Notes: generated by a model from the letters alone, not told the origin. A stretch of DNA of 25,312 bases from an uncultured Rhodobacter sp. (GCA_937901435.1 CALGTJ010000392.1:1-25312), one strand, 5' to 3'. Positions 17,073 to 25,157 are shown, numbered from the stretch's first letter. Translations and numbers: made by a program.

Positions 17073-18154
17073 CCAAGCCGAACGGTCGCGCGCTAGAGGC
17101 CGAACTGGCCCGCATCGCGGCGCATTTCACAGGCGCGGGCGCGGTTATGGTCGACCCGCCGGTGCTGCAACCGGCAGAGACCCTGCTGGATCTTTACGGC
17201 GAGGATATCCGCGCGCGCGCCTATACGACACGTGATCCACTGGCGGGTGAATTGATGCTGCGCCCCGATTTTACGGTGCCTGTCGTGCAGATGCATATGG
17301 CCAGTGGTGCTGCGACGGCGCGGTATGCCTATATGGGCAAGGTGTTTCGCACGCAGGACATGAACGAAAAGCGTCCCAGCGAGTTTGATCAGGCGGGGTT
17401 CGAGATTTTTGACGGCAGCGATCCGGCGGCGGCGGATGCCGAGGTGTTTGCACTGCATTCAGAGGTGCTGGCGGGACTGCCGGTGCGGGCGGCGACGGGC
17501 GATATCGGGGTGCTGATGGCGGCGGTGCAAGGCCTGTCGACCAGTGACCATCGCAAGGCGGCCCTCGTCCGCCATATTTGGCGACCTCGGAGGTTTCGCG
17601 CTTTGCTGGATCGGTTTGGGGGACGCTCCAAGGGGCCGGCCAGTCGCGCGGCGTTGCTGGAGGCGGCGGATCCGATGGCGTTTGAGGGTGTCGAGATCGG
17701 CCTGCGCAGCCGCGAGGAGGTTCAGGCACGGGTGGAGGCCCTGATTGCGGATGCGGCAGAGCCGTTCATTTCGGGGGGTGAGGTCGAGTTGCTTGACGAA
17801 ATCCTGCAACTGCGCAGCAAAGCGCCGGATGCTCTGCACCGCCTGCATGATATCGCGGTCGATCTGCCGTCGATCAACGCGGCGGTGGATCGAATCGAGG
17901 CCCGCCTGAGCGCGATGGAGGCGCGCGGTATCGATGTGGCCACGCTGGATTTCGAGGGCGGGTACGGGCGCACGACGATGGAATATTATGACGGATTCGT
18001 CTTTGGCTTTTACGCCGATACGCGCCCTGATCTGCCGCCTGTGGCGCTTGGGGGGCGGTATGACGCGCTGACCCGTGCTTTGGGGGGGGCGAACGCTGCT
18101 CCGGCGGTTGGCGGCGTCATTCGTCCGGCGTTGACGTTGGAGCTTTCCTCATGA
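17069..18154 (+). CDS. hisZ: ATP phosphoribosyltransferase regulatory subunit HisZ
   Basis: A 361-residue class II synthetase-like protein that does not charge tRNA but forms the regulatory half of a hetero-octamer with short HisG in the first step of histidine synthesis. It keeps the synthetase-fold marks [11 protein letters not shown] (about residue 66-76), [24 protein letters not shown] and LGGRYDAL, but lacks the anticodon-binding domain. It overlaps hisS (ATGA at 17069) and hisG (ATGA at 18151), so the three are co-translated, which would help match HisZ to HisG. Confidence 0.95.
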   Translation: MTKPNGRALEAELARIAAHFTGAGAVMVDPPVLQPAETLLDLYGEDIRARAYTTRDPLAGELMLRPDFTVPVVQMHMASGAATARYAYMGKVFRTQDMNEKRPSEFDQAGFEIFDGSDPAAADAEVFALHSEVLAGLPVRAATGDIGVLMAAVQGLSTSDHRKAALVRHIWRPRRFRALLDRFGGRSKGPASRAALLEAADPMAFEGVEIGLRSREEVQARVEALIADAAEPFISGGEVELLDEILQLRSKAPDALHRLHDIAVDLPSINAAVDRIEARLSAMEARGIDVATLDFEGGYGRTTMEYYDGFVFGFYADTRPDLPPVALGGRYDALTRALGGANAAPAVGGVIRPALTLELSS

Positions 18155-18843
18155 CGATCAAGCTGGGTGTGCCGTCCAAGGGGCGGCTGATGGAAAAGAC
18201 ATTCGCGTGGTTCGGAGAGCGTGGTGTGATCCTGTCCAAAGCCGGGTCGGACCGCGAATATGCGGGCCAAGTCGCGGGGGTAGAGGGTGTCGAACTGGTC
18301 CTGCTCTCTGCCGGGGAAATCCCACGTGAGTTGCAGGCGGGTCGTATTCATCTGGGCGTGACCGGGTCCGATCTGGTGCGCGAAAAACTGGCGCATTGGG
18401 ACAGTTCTGTCGAAGAACTGGCCTTGCTGGGTTTTGGTCACGCTGATCTGGTGCTGGCGGTGCCCGCCTGTTGGGTCGATGTGGACACGCTGGATGATCT
18501 GGATGCCGCGGCGGCGGCCTTTCGTCGGGTGCACGGTCATCGGATGCGGATCGCAACAAAATATCACCGGCTGATCCGCGAGTTTTTGCGCGATCACGGT
18601 GTTGCGGATTATCTGCTGGTCGACAGTCAGGGCGCGACCGAGGGCACGGTCAAGAACCTGACGGCAGAGGCGATTGCCGATATCACCTCGACCGGCGAGA
18701 CCCTGCGCGCCAACCATCTCAAGATCCTGAGCGATGGTCTGGTGCATCAAAGTCAGGCGACCCTGTTTCGGTCGCGGGCGGCAGATTGGTCGGTGGACAA
18801 TCGCGGGGCGATCAAGGCACTTTTGGAGAAGCTTAACGTCTAG
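18151..18843 (+). CDS. hisG: ATP phosphoribosyltransferase catalytic subunit, short form
   Basis: A 230-residue HisG of the short class that joins ATP and PRPP to make phosphoribosyl-ATP, the committed step of histidine synthesis. Visible are GVPSKGRLMEKT at residues 5-16, GVTGSDLVRE, and the PRPP-binding region TEGTVKNLTAEAIADITSTGETLRAN near residues 168-193. It lacks the C-terminal ACT-like regulatory domain of long HisG, which explains the need for HisZ just upstream. Its TAG stop lies in a CTAG shared with the convergent gene. Confidence 0.96.
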   Translation: MTIKLGVPSKGRLMEKTFAWFGERGVILSKAGSDREYAGQVAGVEGVELVLLSAGEIPRELQAGRIHLGVTGSDLVREKLAHWDSSVEELALLGFGHADLVLAVPACWVDVDTLDDLDAAAAAFRRVHGHRMRIATKYHRLIREFLRDHGVADYLLVDSQGATEGTVKNLTAEAIADITSTGETLRANHLKILSDGLVHQSQATLFRSRAADWSVDNRGAIKALLEKLNV

Positions 18844-19268
18844 CGAACGCCGATTTCCGCGAGCGCCAGACTAAGCTCTGGTGGCAGGCTGTCCTCGTGC
18901 GGGCGATCTGCGATGAGATCGGCGGGGGCGTCTTCGGCCTGAAGGTAACGCCAGCCCTGAAACGGGCGACGCACTGCATTCGAGGTGCGGATCAGCTGCG
19001 GGTCCAGCAAGATGGCACAACGGCGGATGCCGTCCTCGCCAATCACTTCTTCCAGCCCGACAATGGTTTGGCGGGCCTGAATGGCGCCCTTGATGACCCA
19101 ATAGAGCGATCCGCCAGCCAGCAATTCCGCCTCGCGCTTTGGCCACATGCGGGTGACATGTCTGGACGGAACATCCGCCCAGTTTGGATTGCGTTTTGTG
19201 CGCCACGCGATGAGATCCTCGATACTATCGACGCCAACGCAGAGTTTAAGAAGATTAAGTTGGCTCAT
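18840..19268 (-). CDS. DUF1489 family protein of unknown function
   Basis: A 142-residue protein resembling the alphaproteobacterial DUF1489 family. It starts MSQLNLLKLCVGVDSIEDL and has ADVPSRHVTRMWPKREAELLAGGSLYWVIKG and the segment GWRYL. I start at ATG 19268; an in-frame ATG at 19289 adds only seven residues, MQWIFSI. The stop TAG on the minus strand overlaps the hisG stop in the palindrome CTAG (18840-18843). No enzymatic motif is evident. It diverges from nrdJ across a 225-bp region. Confidence 0.85.
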   Translation of the reverse strand: MSQLNLLKLCVGVDSIEDLIAWRTKRNPNWADVPSRHVTRMWPKREAELLAGGSLYWVIKGAIQARQTIVGLEEVIGEDGIRRCAILLDPQLIRTSNAVRRPFQGWRYLQAEDAPADLIADRPHEDSLPPELSLALAEIGVR

Positions 19269-19299
19269 GATCGAAAAAATCCACTGCATGTTGTGTTAT

Positions 19300-19324
19300 T
19301 TGTGGATAAGCCCACAAGATGTGG
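19300..19324. promoter_or_regulatory. DnaA-box word and inverted repeats upstream of nrdJ
   Basis: TGTGGATAA at 19301-19309 is, on the minus strand, TTATCCACA, a perfect match to the DnaA-box consensus. It is embedded in TTGTGG-N6-CCACAA (19300-19317), and CCACA-AGA-TGTGG follows at 19312-19324. A one-mismatch DnaA-like word, TGATCCACA, lies at 19408-19416. The CCACAAGA and ATTTGTGG halves also resemble half-sites of NrdR boxes, so NrdR is an alternative. Both DnaA and NrdR are known to control ribonucleotide reductase genes in other bacteria; binding here is inferred. Confidence 0.5.
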
Positions 19325-19493
19325 TAATCTAAACGCCTCTAGCCGATTCGACCAGCCTTCTTGTACAATTGCCCCCAAGTGTTCCGGTGGCAACAGGTTG
19401 GCACCTCTGATCCACAAGACGAAATGGCGTGGTTCCAATAGCCGTCAACCGCGCCCATACATATATGCCCAACCTAAACGCGAAAGTCCTCAT

Positions 19494-21758
19494 ATGAGCC
19501 GATTCTCTGCCCCCATCGCCGAGCAAATCTGGGACATGAAGTACCGGATGAAACAGGCCGACGGAACGCCGATTGACGGTTCTGTCGAGGACACGTGGCG
19601 TCGCATCGCGCGCGCCCTTGCAGCTGTTGAAAAACAGCCTGAGGCTTGGGAAGGGAAATTCTACGAGGCGCTGGAGGATTTCAAATTCCTGCCAGCGGGG
19701 CGGATTACGGCAGGGGCGGGCACGGATCGCTCTGTGACGCTGTTTAACTGCTTTGTGATGGGGACGATCCCCGACAGCATGGGCGGCATTTTCGAGATGC
19801 TGAAAGAGGCCGCGCTGACCATGCAGCAGGGTGGTGGAATCGGCTATGATTTCTCGACGATCCGGCCCAAGGGGGCAGGGGTCAAGGGCGTGGCGGCGGA
19901 CGCCTCTGGCCCGTTGTCCTTCATGGATGTCTGGGACGCGATGTGCCGCACGATCATGTCCGCAGGCTCGCGTCGCGGCGCGATGATGGCGACCATGCGC
20001 TGCGATCACCCGGATATCGAGGACTTCATCACTGCCAAATCCGATCCGGCGCGTCTGCGCAATTTCAATGTCTCGGTGCTGATCACCGATCCGTTTATGG
20101 ACGCGGTCAAGGCCGATAAATCCTGGGATCTGGAGTTCGACGGCAAGGTCTATCGCACGGTGCGGGCGCTGGATCTTTGGAACGCGATCATGAAGGGCAC
20201 TTATGACTACGCCGAACCCGGCGTGATCTTTATCGACCGTATCAACGAGATGAACAATCTCAACTACTGCGAGACGATAGCCGCCACCAACCCCTGTGGC
20301 GAACAGCCCCTGCCGCCCTATGGCGCGTGTTTGCTGGGATCGATCAACCTTGCACGGCTGGTTGAGGCGCCCTTTGAGGCGGGTAAGGCACATTTGTGCG
20401 AGACGGCCTTGGCCGATCTTGTCACAACTGCGATTCGGATGATGGACAACACCGTCGATGCGTCCCGTTTCCCGCTAGAGGCACAAGCGCGCGAGGCTGA
20501 GGCCAAGCGGCGCGTGGGTCTGGGTGTGACGGGGCTGGCCGATGCTCTGCTGATGGTCGGTCTGCGCTATGGATCACCCGAGGCGGCGCGTCAGACCGAG
20601 CAATGGTTGCACGCAGTTGCCCGCGCCGCCTATCTGGCCTCGGCGCATCTGGCGGGCGAAAAGGGGGCCTTTCCCCTGTTCGAGGCGGATGCTTACCTGT
20701 TCAGCAAGTCGCTGGCAGAGATGGACGGCGACGTGATCGACGCGATCCGCACCCATGGCATCCGCAACGCCCTGCTGACCTCTATCGCGCCCACTGGCAC
20801 GATCAGCCTTTATGCGGGCAACGTCAGTTCCGGGATCGAGCCGGTCTTTGCCTATGCCTACACGCGTAAGGTGCTGCAAAAGGACGGATCGCGGACCGAA
20901 GAAGAGGTGGTCGATTACGCCGTACAGATGTGGCGCGACAAATTCGGTGACGCAGAGCTGCCCGCGTATTTCGTCAATGCCCAGACACTTGCCCCCCTGG
21001 ATCACGTGCGCATGCAGGCCGCCGCTCAGAAATGGGTCGACAGCTCTATTTCCAAAACCATCAACTGCCCCGAGGACATCAGCTTTGACGCTTTCAAAGA
21101 CGTGTATATGGAGGCTTGGGACACGGGCTGTAAGGGCTGCACCACATACCGCCCCAACGCGGTGACGGGGTCTGTTCTGACGGTCAGCGAGACCAGCGAA
21201 ACGCGGCCAGAGGCGGATACCGGCGGCGATGTGATTTATATGTCAGAGCCGTTCGACCGCCCTCAGGAATTGGAAGGCGCAACCTATAAACTCAAGTGGC
21301 CTGACAGTGAACACGCGATCTATGTGACCATCAACGACATCATAGTCGCCGGACACCGGCGCCCCTTTGAGATCTTCATCAACTCCAAGAACATGGAGCA
21401 TTTTGCCTGGACCGTGGCCCTGACGCGGATGATTTCGGCGGTGTTCCGGCGTGGAGGCGATGTGTCTTTTGTGGTCGAAGAACTGAAGGCCGTGTTCGAT
21501 CCTCGTGGCGGGGCCTGGATGCAGGGGAAATACATCCCCTCGATCCTTGCAGCCATCGGCGGGGTGATCGAAAAGCATCTGGTGGTGATTGGGTTCATCG
21601 GCGGCGAAGGCATGGGGCTAAAGACGGACCCACAGGCCGACGTTGTGGCCCTGAACGCGCCCAAAGGCAAAAGCTGTGCGTCTTGCGGGTCTTACGAGAT
21701 GCGCATGGTCGAAGGCTGCATGACCTGCGCCAACTGCGGTTTTTCGAAATGCGACTAG
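19494..21758 (+). CDS. nrdJ: adenosylcobalamin-dependent (class II) ribonucleotide reductase
   Basis: A 754-residue enzyme reducing ribonucleotides to deoxyribonucleotides with a B12 radical. Visible are FNCFVMG (Cys86, first redox cysteine), the catalytic NPCGE loop (residues 266-270, Cys268 and Glu270), PTGTISLYAGNVSSGIEP, and a Cys-rich C-terminus (SCASCGSYE...CMTCANCGFSKC) that carries reducing equivalents or binds metal. I start at ATG 19494 (MSRFSAPIAEQIWDMKYRMK). The frame stays open for 199 codons upstream, but that stretch overlaps the DUF1489 gene and is not homologous. No second subunit or nrdI is adjacent, as expected for class II. Oxygen-independent, so it serves growth at varying oxygen. 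Confidence 0.95.
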   Translation: MSRFSAPIAEQIWDMKYRMKQADGTPIDGSVEDTWRRIARALAAVEKQPEAWEGKFYEALEDFKFLPAGRITAGAGTDRSVTLFNCFVMGTIPDSMGGIFEMLKEAALTMQQGGGIGYDFSTIRPKGAGVKGVAADASGPLSFMDVWDAMCRTIMSAGSRRGAMMATMRCDHPDIEDFITAKSDPARLRNFNVSVLITDPFMDAVKADKSWDLEFDGKVYRTVRALDLWNAIMKGTYDYAEPGVIFIDRINEMNNLNYCETIAATNPCGEQPLPPYGACLLGSINLARLVEAPFEAGKAHLCETALADLVTTAIRMMDNTVDASRFPLEAQAREAEAKRRVGLGVTGLADALLMVGLRYGSPEAARQTEQWLHAVARAAYLASAHLAGEKGAFPLFEADAYLFSKSLAEMDGDVIDAIRTHGIRNALLTSIAPTGTISLYAGNVSSGIEPVFAYAYTRKVLQKDGSRTEEEVVDYAVQMWRDKFGDAELPAYFVNAQTLAPLDHVRMQAAAQKWVDSSISKTINCPEDISFDAFKDVYMEAWDTGCKGCTTYRPNAVTGSVLTVSETSETRPEADTGGDVIYMSEPFDRPQELEGATYKLKWPDSEHAIYVTINDIIVAGHRRPFEIFINSKNMEHFAWTVALTRMISAVFRRGGDVSFVVEELKAVFDPRGGAWMQGKYIPSILAAIGGVIEKHLVVIGFIGGEGMGLKTDPQADVVALNAPKGKSCASCGSYEMRMVEGCMTCANCGFSKCD

Positions 21759-21846
21759 GGGGCTGACGCGTTTCCTGTTGCCGTGTCGGACCCATGAAAT
21801 TGTGTCCATTCCCGGTTTTTTTTGACCTCTCGACACAGATCAAATG

Positions 21847-21879
21847 ACCACTGGAAGCGCTGCTTTTGGTGGTTTTTTT
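21847..21879 (+). terminator. intrinsic terminator of nrdJ
   Basis: A 12-pair stem (ACCACTGGAAGC, 21847-21858, against GCTTTTGGTGGT, 21862-21873, with three G-T wobbles) and a 3-base loop run directly into a T-run (21873-21879). It lies about 90 bases after the nrdJ stop. A separate run of eight T at 21816-21823 has no clear stem. Confidence 0.75.
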
Positions 21880-22001
21880 GTCAGGAACTTAGAAGGTGCC
21901 CACCGATTTCGCATCTGACTGGAATTGAGACGAGGCCGACTACGGCACCGGCTTGATCTGACTGATCCTTTGTTCCCCATGTGTTCTCAAGGCTCCAGAA
22001 C

Positions 22002-22029
22002 CTTTCATCCCCCGTCTTTCATCCCCCGT
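22002..22029. repeat. 14-bp tandem direct repeat, two copies
   Basis: CTTTCATCCCCCGT occurs twice back to back (22002-22015, 22016-22029) with no mismatch. It lies in non-coding sequence 67 bases before the ATG of the broken gene at 22097. It could be a replication-slippage duplication; no function is evident. Confidence 0.8.
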
Positions 22030-22096
22030 CTGTCAGACCTGACCGACCCGCGAGCACCGCTGCCGCCTTCGCGCCGCGCCTTGAAAGGAGTCCAAC

Positions 22097-22363
22097 ATGA
22101 CCCCGGCAACAATCACGATCCCGTTCAGCAACATTTGATCTATCGACTAAGTTCTGCGCCTGTCGGATCTGACCGAATGGCACACGCAGAAGCTGCGGGA
22201 GATCGGCATGGAGCTGAACCGTCGTGAACCCCACAGGATGACTGCCGGAACCGCCCAGAGCAATTATGCCCTGATCACCGACGCCGATAGCGTTGGCGCA
22301 GAAAGCCTTCGCTGGGTTTGCGCATCACCATCTTCATCAGTGGCCGCCCTTACTTGCCTGTAG
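22097..22363 (+). pseudogene. remnant of a small gene with an intact ribosome binding site
   Basis: An excellent site, AAAGGAG (22084-22090), stands 6 bases before ATG 22097. The frame reads MTPATITIPFSNI and stops at TGA 22136, meets a second stop (TAA 22148), then stays open in the same frame as RLSDLTEWHTQKLREIGMEL... up to TAG 22361, running into the 3' end of the AraC gene. Two stops near the start in an otherwise coding-like frame suggest a decayed gene. I do not recognise the family. Alternatively, the 13-codon ORF could be a leader peptide. The rest of 21880-22096 holds only the tandem repeat. Confidence 0.35.
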
Positions 22364-23335
22364 TCGGACGTCGCTTGGTGATAGACCGGTCCAACGGCGG
22401 AAGCTTCGGAAGAAGCTGTTCGGATCGCTATAGGCCAGCAGGTGGGAGATTTCCTCGTTCGCCAGCGTACTTTTGGTCAGGTATCGCAGGGCTAGGTCTT
22501 TGCGGGTTGTGTCCAGGATTTCCTGAAAAGTCGTTTCTTCGTTGCGCAGGCGCCGTTGGAGAGTGCTACGACTGACGCCCAGTTCCTCGCACACCGTAAC
22601 CACGTCAGCATGTCCCAAAGGCAGTTGTGTCAGCAGCGCGCTGGAGACCTTGGAGGTCATGTTGCTGTTGCGGGCACGCGCGGCAAGCTGGCGTTCCAGA
22701 TCCTGCTCCATCGCGTGCCACAACCCTTGGGCTTGGGACAGGAATGGCGCGGTTGCATCTGAGCGGGCAAAGCTCAGCGTGGCCTTTTCTCCGTATCGCG
22801 GCATCACCCCGAGATGCCGGGCCAGCGAATGGCGCGTTTCTTCGTCAGCCTTGAGTGTGACCGCCATCGGGATCATCGGACGCGCCGTCATCAGCCGCGC
22901 TTTTTCGACAACGAACGCAAGATAGAGCGACATCATGGAGGCGGGTAATTCCAACCCTGCCACACTGCTGTCGTATTCGACTGTCAGTGTCGCGTCATCG
23001 CCGAAAACGTGCATCCGGGTCGGGCCGATCAGGCTCTTGTAGCGGGTGATCCTGCGCAAGCCCTGTTCGAGGTCGGGCGCGCAATCCAGAGCCAGAAACA
23101 CCGGAACAATCGGTCCGCGTGCAATCGCGATGCCCAACTGGCTCGGCAAATCCTCGCGCCCGGCCAAACAAACCATCGCGTCCCACGCGTCCACATATTG
23201 CGCGGCCGTCACGCCAAGGGCTGCCTGCTTGAGGTTGAGATCGCCAGGACCAGCCTGCCGAAGCATGTCCGCGGGGTCGATCCCCAGCATACGGCAGGCG
23301 TTCAGCCCGAGTGCGAGTGGATATGTGTCTTGCAC
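22337..23335 (-). CDS. AraC-family transcriptional regulator
   Basis: A 332-residue regulator. The N-terminal part (about residues 5-185) resembles the arabinose-binding-like domain of OruR/QhpR-type AraC proteins (YPLALGLNACRMLGIDPADMLRQAG). The C-terminal part from residue 237 holds the paired helix-turn-helix motifs: VVTVCEELGVSRSTLQRRL, then the second recognition region SHLLAYSDPNSFFRSFRRWTGLSPSDVR. I chose GTG 23335 because GGGGGA lies 5 bases upstream and the protein then has the family's usual length. Starting at ATG 23497 would add 54 residues of unlikely sequence. It is divergent from the hydrolase gene with 177 bp between, so that gene is its probable target. Confidence 0.9.
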   Translation of the reverse strand: MQDTYPLALGLNACRMLGIDPADMLRQAGPGDLNLKQAALGVTAAQYVDAWDAMVCLAGREDLPSQLGIAIARGPIVPVFLALDCAPDLEQGLRRITRYKSLIGPTRMHVFGDDATLTVEYDSSVAGLELPASMMSLYLAFVVEKARLMTARPMIPMAVTLKADEETRHSLARHLGVMPRYGEKATLSFARSDATAPFLSQAQGLWHAMEQDLERQLAARARNSNMTSKVSSALLTQLPLGHADVVTVCEELGVSRSTLQRRLRNEETTFQEILDTTRKDLALRYLTKSTLANEEISHLLAYSDPNSFFRSFRRWTGLSPSDVRLQASKGGH

Positions 23336-23512
23336 TGTCGTCCCCCAATCAGCTTGCGGTCTGTTCGCATGTGATCTCGCCAAAATGCGCCGCGTGCAAG
23401 TGCTGCAAGTTGATTGGTGCGAAATGCAAGCGTTTGACCGTATCTGCATGTTCCGATCACGCGCGGCTCGGCCTAGCCTGACCTCTGACGTGCCCAATCA
23501 GGATCAGGACCG

Positions 23513-24367
23513 ATGAAGTTTGAGACCACGACGATAGACGGGATCATGATCCGCTTTGCGGCCAGCCGGAATGCGGGCAAGCCGCAACTGTTGCTGACCT
23601 CGCCGCAACCGATGAGTGTTCTGACGTACCGCAACTGGTGGGATCAACTCTGGCAGAGCTTTGACGTGGTCGCGGTGGACCTGCCCAATCACGGCGGATC
23701 TGATCCCGCGCGGGAGGTGACCACCGTCAGCGAACACGCGGGTTTTCTAGGCAAGATCTTGGATCATTTCGGGCTGTCGCATCCGCATGCGGTTGGACCG
23801 GATATCGGCACCCCGACCTTGATGCGGTTCATGGCGGATAACCCGGGTCGGATCAAATCGGCCACCGTGGGCGATGCCGGCGTGGTCGGAAAGGTGGAAG
23901 GGTCGTTTCTTTTTCGGGCGCTTGTGTATTCGCGCCTTGTGCAATGGGCGACGCTTTCTGCCGGTGGCCCGATTGGCGGGCGCATCTACTGTGCAGCCGC
24001 GAACGGCATCGGGTATCGCCTCAGCAAACCGTCGCCGGAGGCAAAAGCGGAGTACCTTGCCGGGTCCACACGCTTTGCCAAACTGCGCGGGCAGGTCGGG
24101 TTTCTGGGCAGCTACCCAACCGAAACACCCGCGCTTGCGCGCGATGTCCTGCGGATCGAAGCCCCGGTGCAGGTCCTTCATGGTGAGTTCGATACGTTTG
24201 TGTCTGTGACCAACTCGCAGCGGCTGGCCGACCTTCTACCGAACAGCCGTTTCGCCGTGATCCCCGGTGCCGCGCATTGTGCGTGGGAGGACAACCCGTC
24301 GGATTATCTGGATAAGGTTCTGAGCTTTATCGCAGAGGTGGAAGCGGCCACCAATCCGGCACCCTAG
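23513..24367 (+). CDS. alpha/beta-hydrolase with an aspartate nucleophile
   Basis: A 284-residue single-domain hydrolase. The nucleophile elbow reads VGPDIGTP, placing Asp97 where Ser is found in esterases. Asp227 (HGEFDTF) and His255 (GAAHCAWEDN) complete a likely triad. An Asp nucleophile is the hallmark of epoxide hydrolases and of haloalkane/haloacetate dehalogenases, which form an ester intermediate on the enzyme. The usual HGxP oxyanion loop is replaced by TSPQPMS (residues 29-35), and DLPNHGGSD (56-64) follows. No signal peptide, so cytoplasmic. AGGA lies 3 bases before the ATG. Substrate is unknown. Probably controlled by the divergent AraC protein. Confidence 0.9.
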   Translation: MKFETTTIDGIMIRFAASRNAGKPQLLLTSPQPMSVLTYRNWWDQLWQSFDVVAVDLPNHGGSDPAREVTTVSEHAGFLGKILDHFGLSHPHAVGPDIGTPTLMRFMADNPGRIKSATVGDAGVVGKVEGSFLFRALVYSRLVQWATLSAGGPIGGRIYCAAANGIGYRLSKPSPEAKAEYLAGSTRFAKLRGQVGFLGSYPTETPALARDVLRIEAPVQVLHGEFDTFVSVTNSQRLADLLPNSRFAVIPGAAHCAWEDNPSDYLDKVLSFIAEVEAATNPAP

Positions 24368-24407
24368 CCCTCAAGACACTGGCCTACCAAAGCTTGAAAG
24401 GATTGTA

Positions 24408-24662
24408 ATGACCCGGCTTTCCCCAACCTTCTATCTGCTCGCTGCCGCGCTTTTGACCACGCCAGCGCCCTACGCCTGGGGCCCAATCCGCCATTATAGG
24501 AGCGTTGGGCGTGCTGCTTCGGGCTAATTCCAATTGGCCAGCGAAAAGCGCGCGCCGATCAGGAGCCGCGTTGAGGACGCCATCCAATTCCCCATCATTC
24601 TATTGATTATCCCCGGCGGCACGTTGGAGTGGAACAACAATCAACCTGCCATCGCCGGGTGA
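24408..24662 (+). pseudogene. remnant of a small membrane-protein gene
   Basis: AAAGGA precedes ATG 24408, which opens MTRLSPTFYLLAAALLTTPAPYAWG, a membrane segment or signal peptide, and stops at TAA 24525. The +1 frame in between reads AIIGALGVLL, also membrane-like. The original frame then continues as LASEKRAPIRSRVEDA and a hydrophobic segment PIILLIIPGG before TGA at 24660-24662. A pair of compensating frameshifts near 24482 and 24530, or one stop, would explain this. No family is recognised. It could be the remains of a gene once following the hydrolase. The stretch 24663-24838 beyond shows no recognisable feature. Confidence 0.4.
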
Positions 24663-24982
24663 CAATCCATGCATCACCATTTCACCATCCATCTGGCAGA
24701 TGATGCTCGCGAGCACAGCCAATATCATGCGGAATTTCGTCTTATGCGAAAGGTTCACCGAACACGGTTGCTGTGGTCGTGTTAACGCGTTTCAACGATG
24801 CTGACGGAATTGAGCAGATGCAGCATCCAACGTGCTGTCTCAATCGCCGTGATTGCATCGGAGACCTATAGCTTCATTTCACGCGACCATATCGAGCACG
24901 TCGCGCTGTGCATAAAAGTTCCCTTCTGCCTCGGCTGTTGGGAAGTTTCCGATGGACCCGCGCCGTCGACGGGTGTTGAACC

Positions 24983-25006
24983 CCATCGTTTTCTTGAAAA
25001 CGACGT
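24983..25006. repeat. 24-bp in-frame hairpin insertion in the IS3 transposase fragment
   Basis: TCGTTTTC-TT-GAAAACGA (24986-25003) is a perfect hairpin with 8-bp arms. On the coding strand it lies between codons for Val-Asp and Phe-Asn-Thr. Deleting exactly these 24 bp rejoins the frame as GTC GAT TGG TTC AAC ACC, that is VDWFNT, the residues expected in this transposase family. The precise restoration makes an insertion very likely. Confidence 0.7.
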
Positions 25007-25057
25007 AATCGACCCAGCCGAGAGTTGCCATTTCCAGATCCTGCATGTTGCGCCACG

Positions 25058-25102
25058 GTTCTCGGCCCCTTCGGCGATGCTTGCATCGCCTGCCGGGCAG
25101 TG
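25058..25102. repeat. second in-frame hairpin insertion in the IS3 transposase fragment
   Basis: GGCGATGC-TT-GCATCGCC (25072-25089) is a perfect hairpin with 8-bp arms and the same TT loop as the other one. It lies in a 45-bp stretch coding for 15 residues between VVH and PWRN, where relatives have about three. The net gain is about 36 bp and keeps the frame. Exact borders cannot be set without an intact copy. Confidence 0.65.
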
Positions 25103-25157
25103 GATGGACCACTTCGGTCTTGTAAAGACCGTTTATCGTCTTGGCGAGGCCGTTGAG

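Larger units (their letters stand above)
24839..25155 (-). mobile_element. 3' fragment of an IS3-type insertion sequence with a degraded transposase
   Basis: The minus strand encodes the C-terminal end of an IS3-family (orfB) transposase: LAKTINGLYKTEVVH, PWRNMQDLEMATLGWVD, FNTRRRRGSIGNFP and AEAEGNFYAQRDVLDMVA, stopping at 24879. The family normally reads AETINGLYK, WVDWFN and NIPPAEAE. The sequence after the stop, around 24840-24868 (TCAATCGCC...GGAGACC on the plus strand), resembles a typical IS3 terminal inverted repeat, so the element's end is probably near 24840. The catalytic part is missing, cut off near 25155 where another transposase fragment begins. Two hairpins interrupt the reading frame in phase (24983-25006 and 25058-25102). 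Confidence 0.75.

Noticed and set aside
19325..19493. Possible cobalamin riboswitch upstream of the B12-dependent nrdJ
   Set aside because: I looked for a B12-box-like conserved core and the usual long structured leader; only scattered similar words are present and the leader is too short.
18897..19493. N-terminal 199-codon extension of nrdJ
   Set aside because: It overlaps the DUF1489 gene and the control region, and class II reductases of this type begin close to MSRFSAPIAEQIW.
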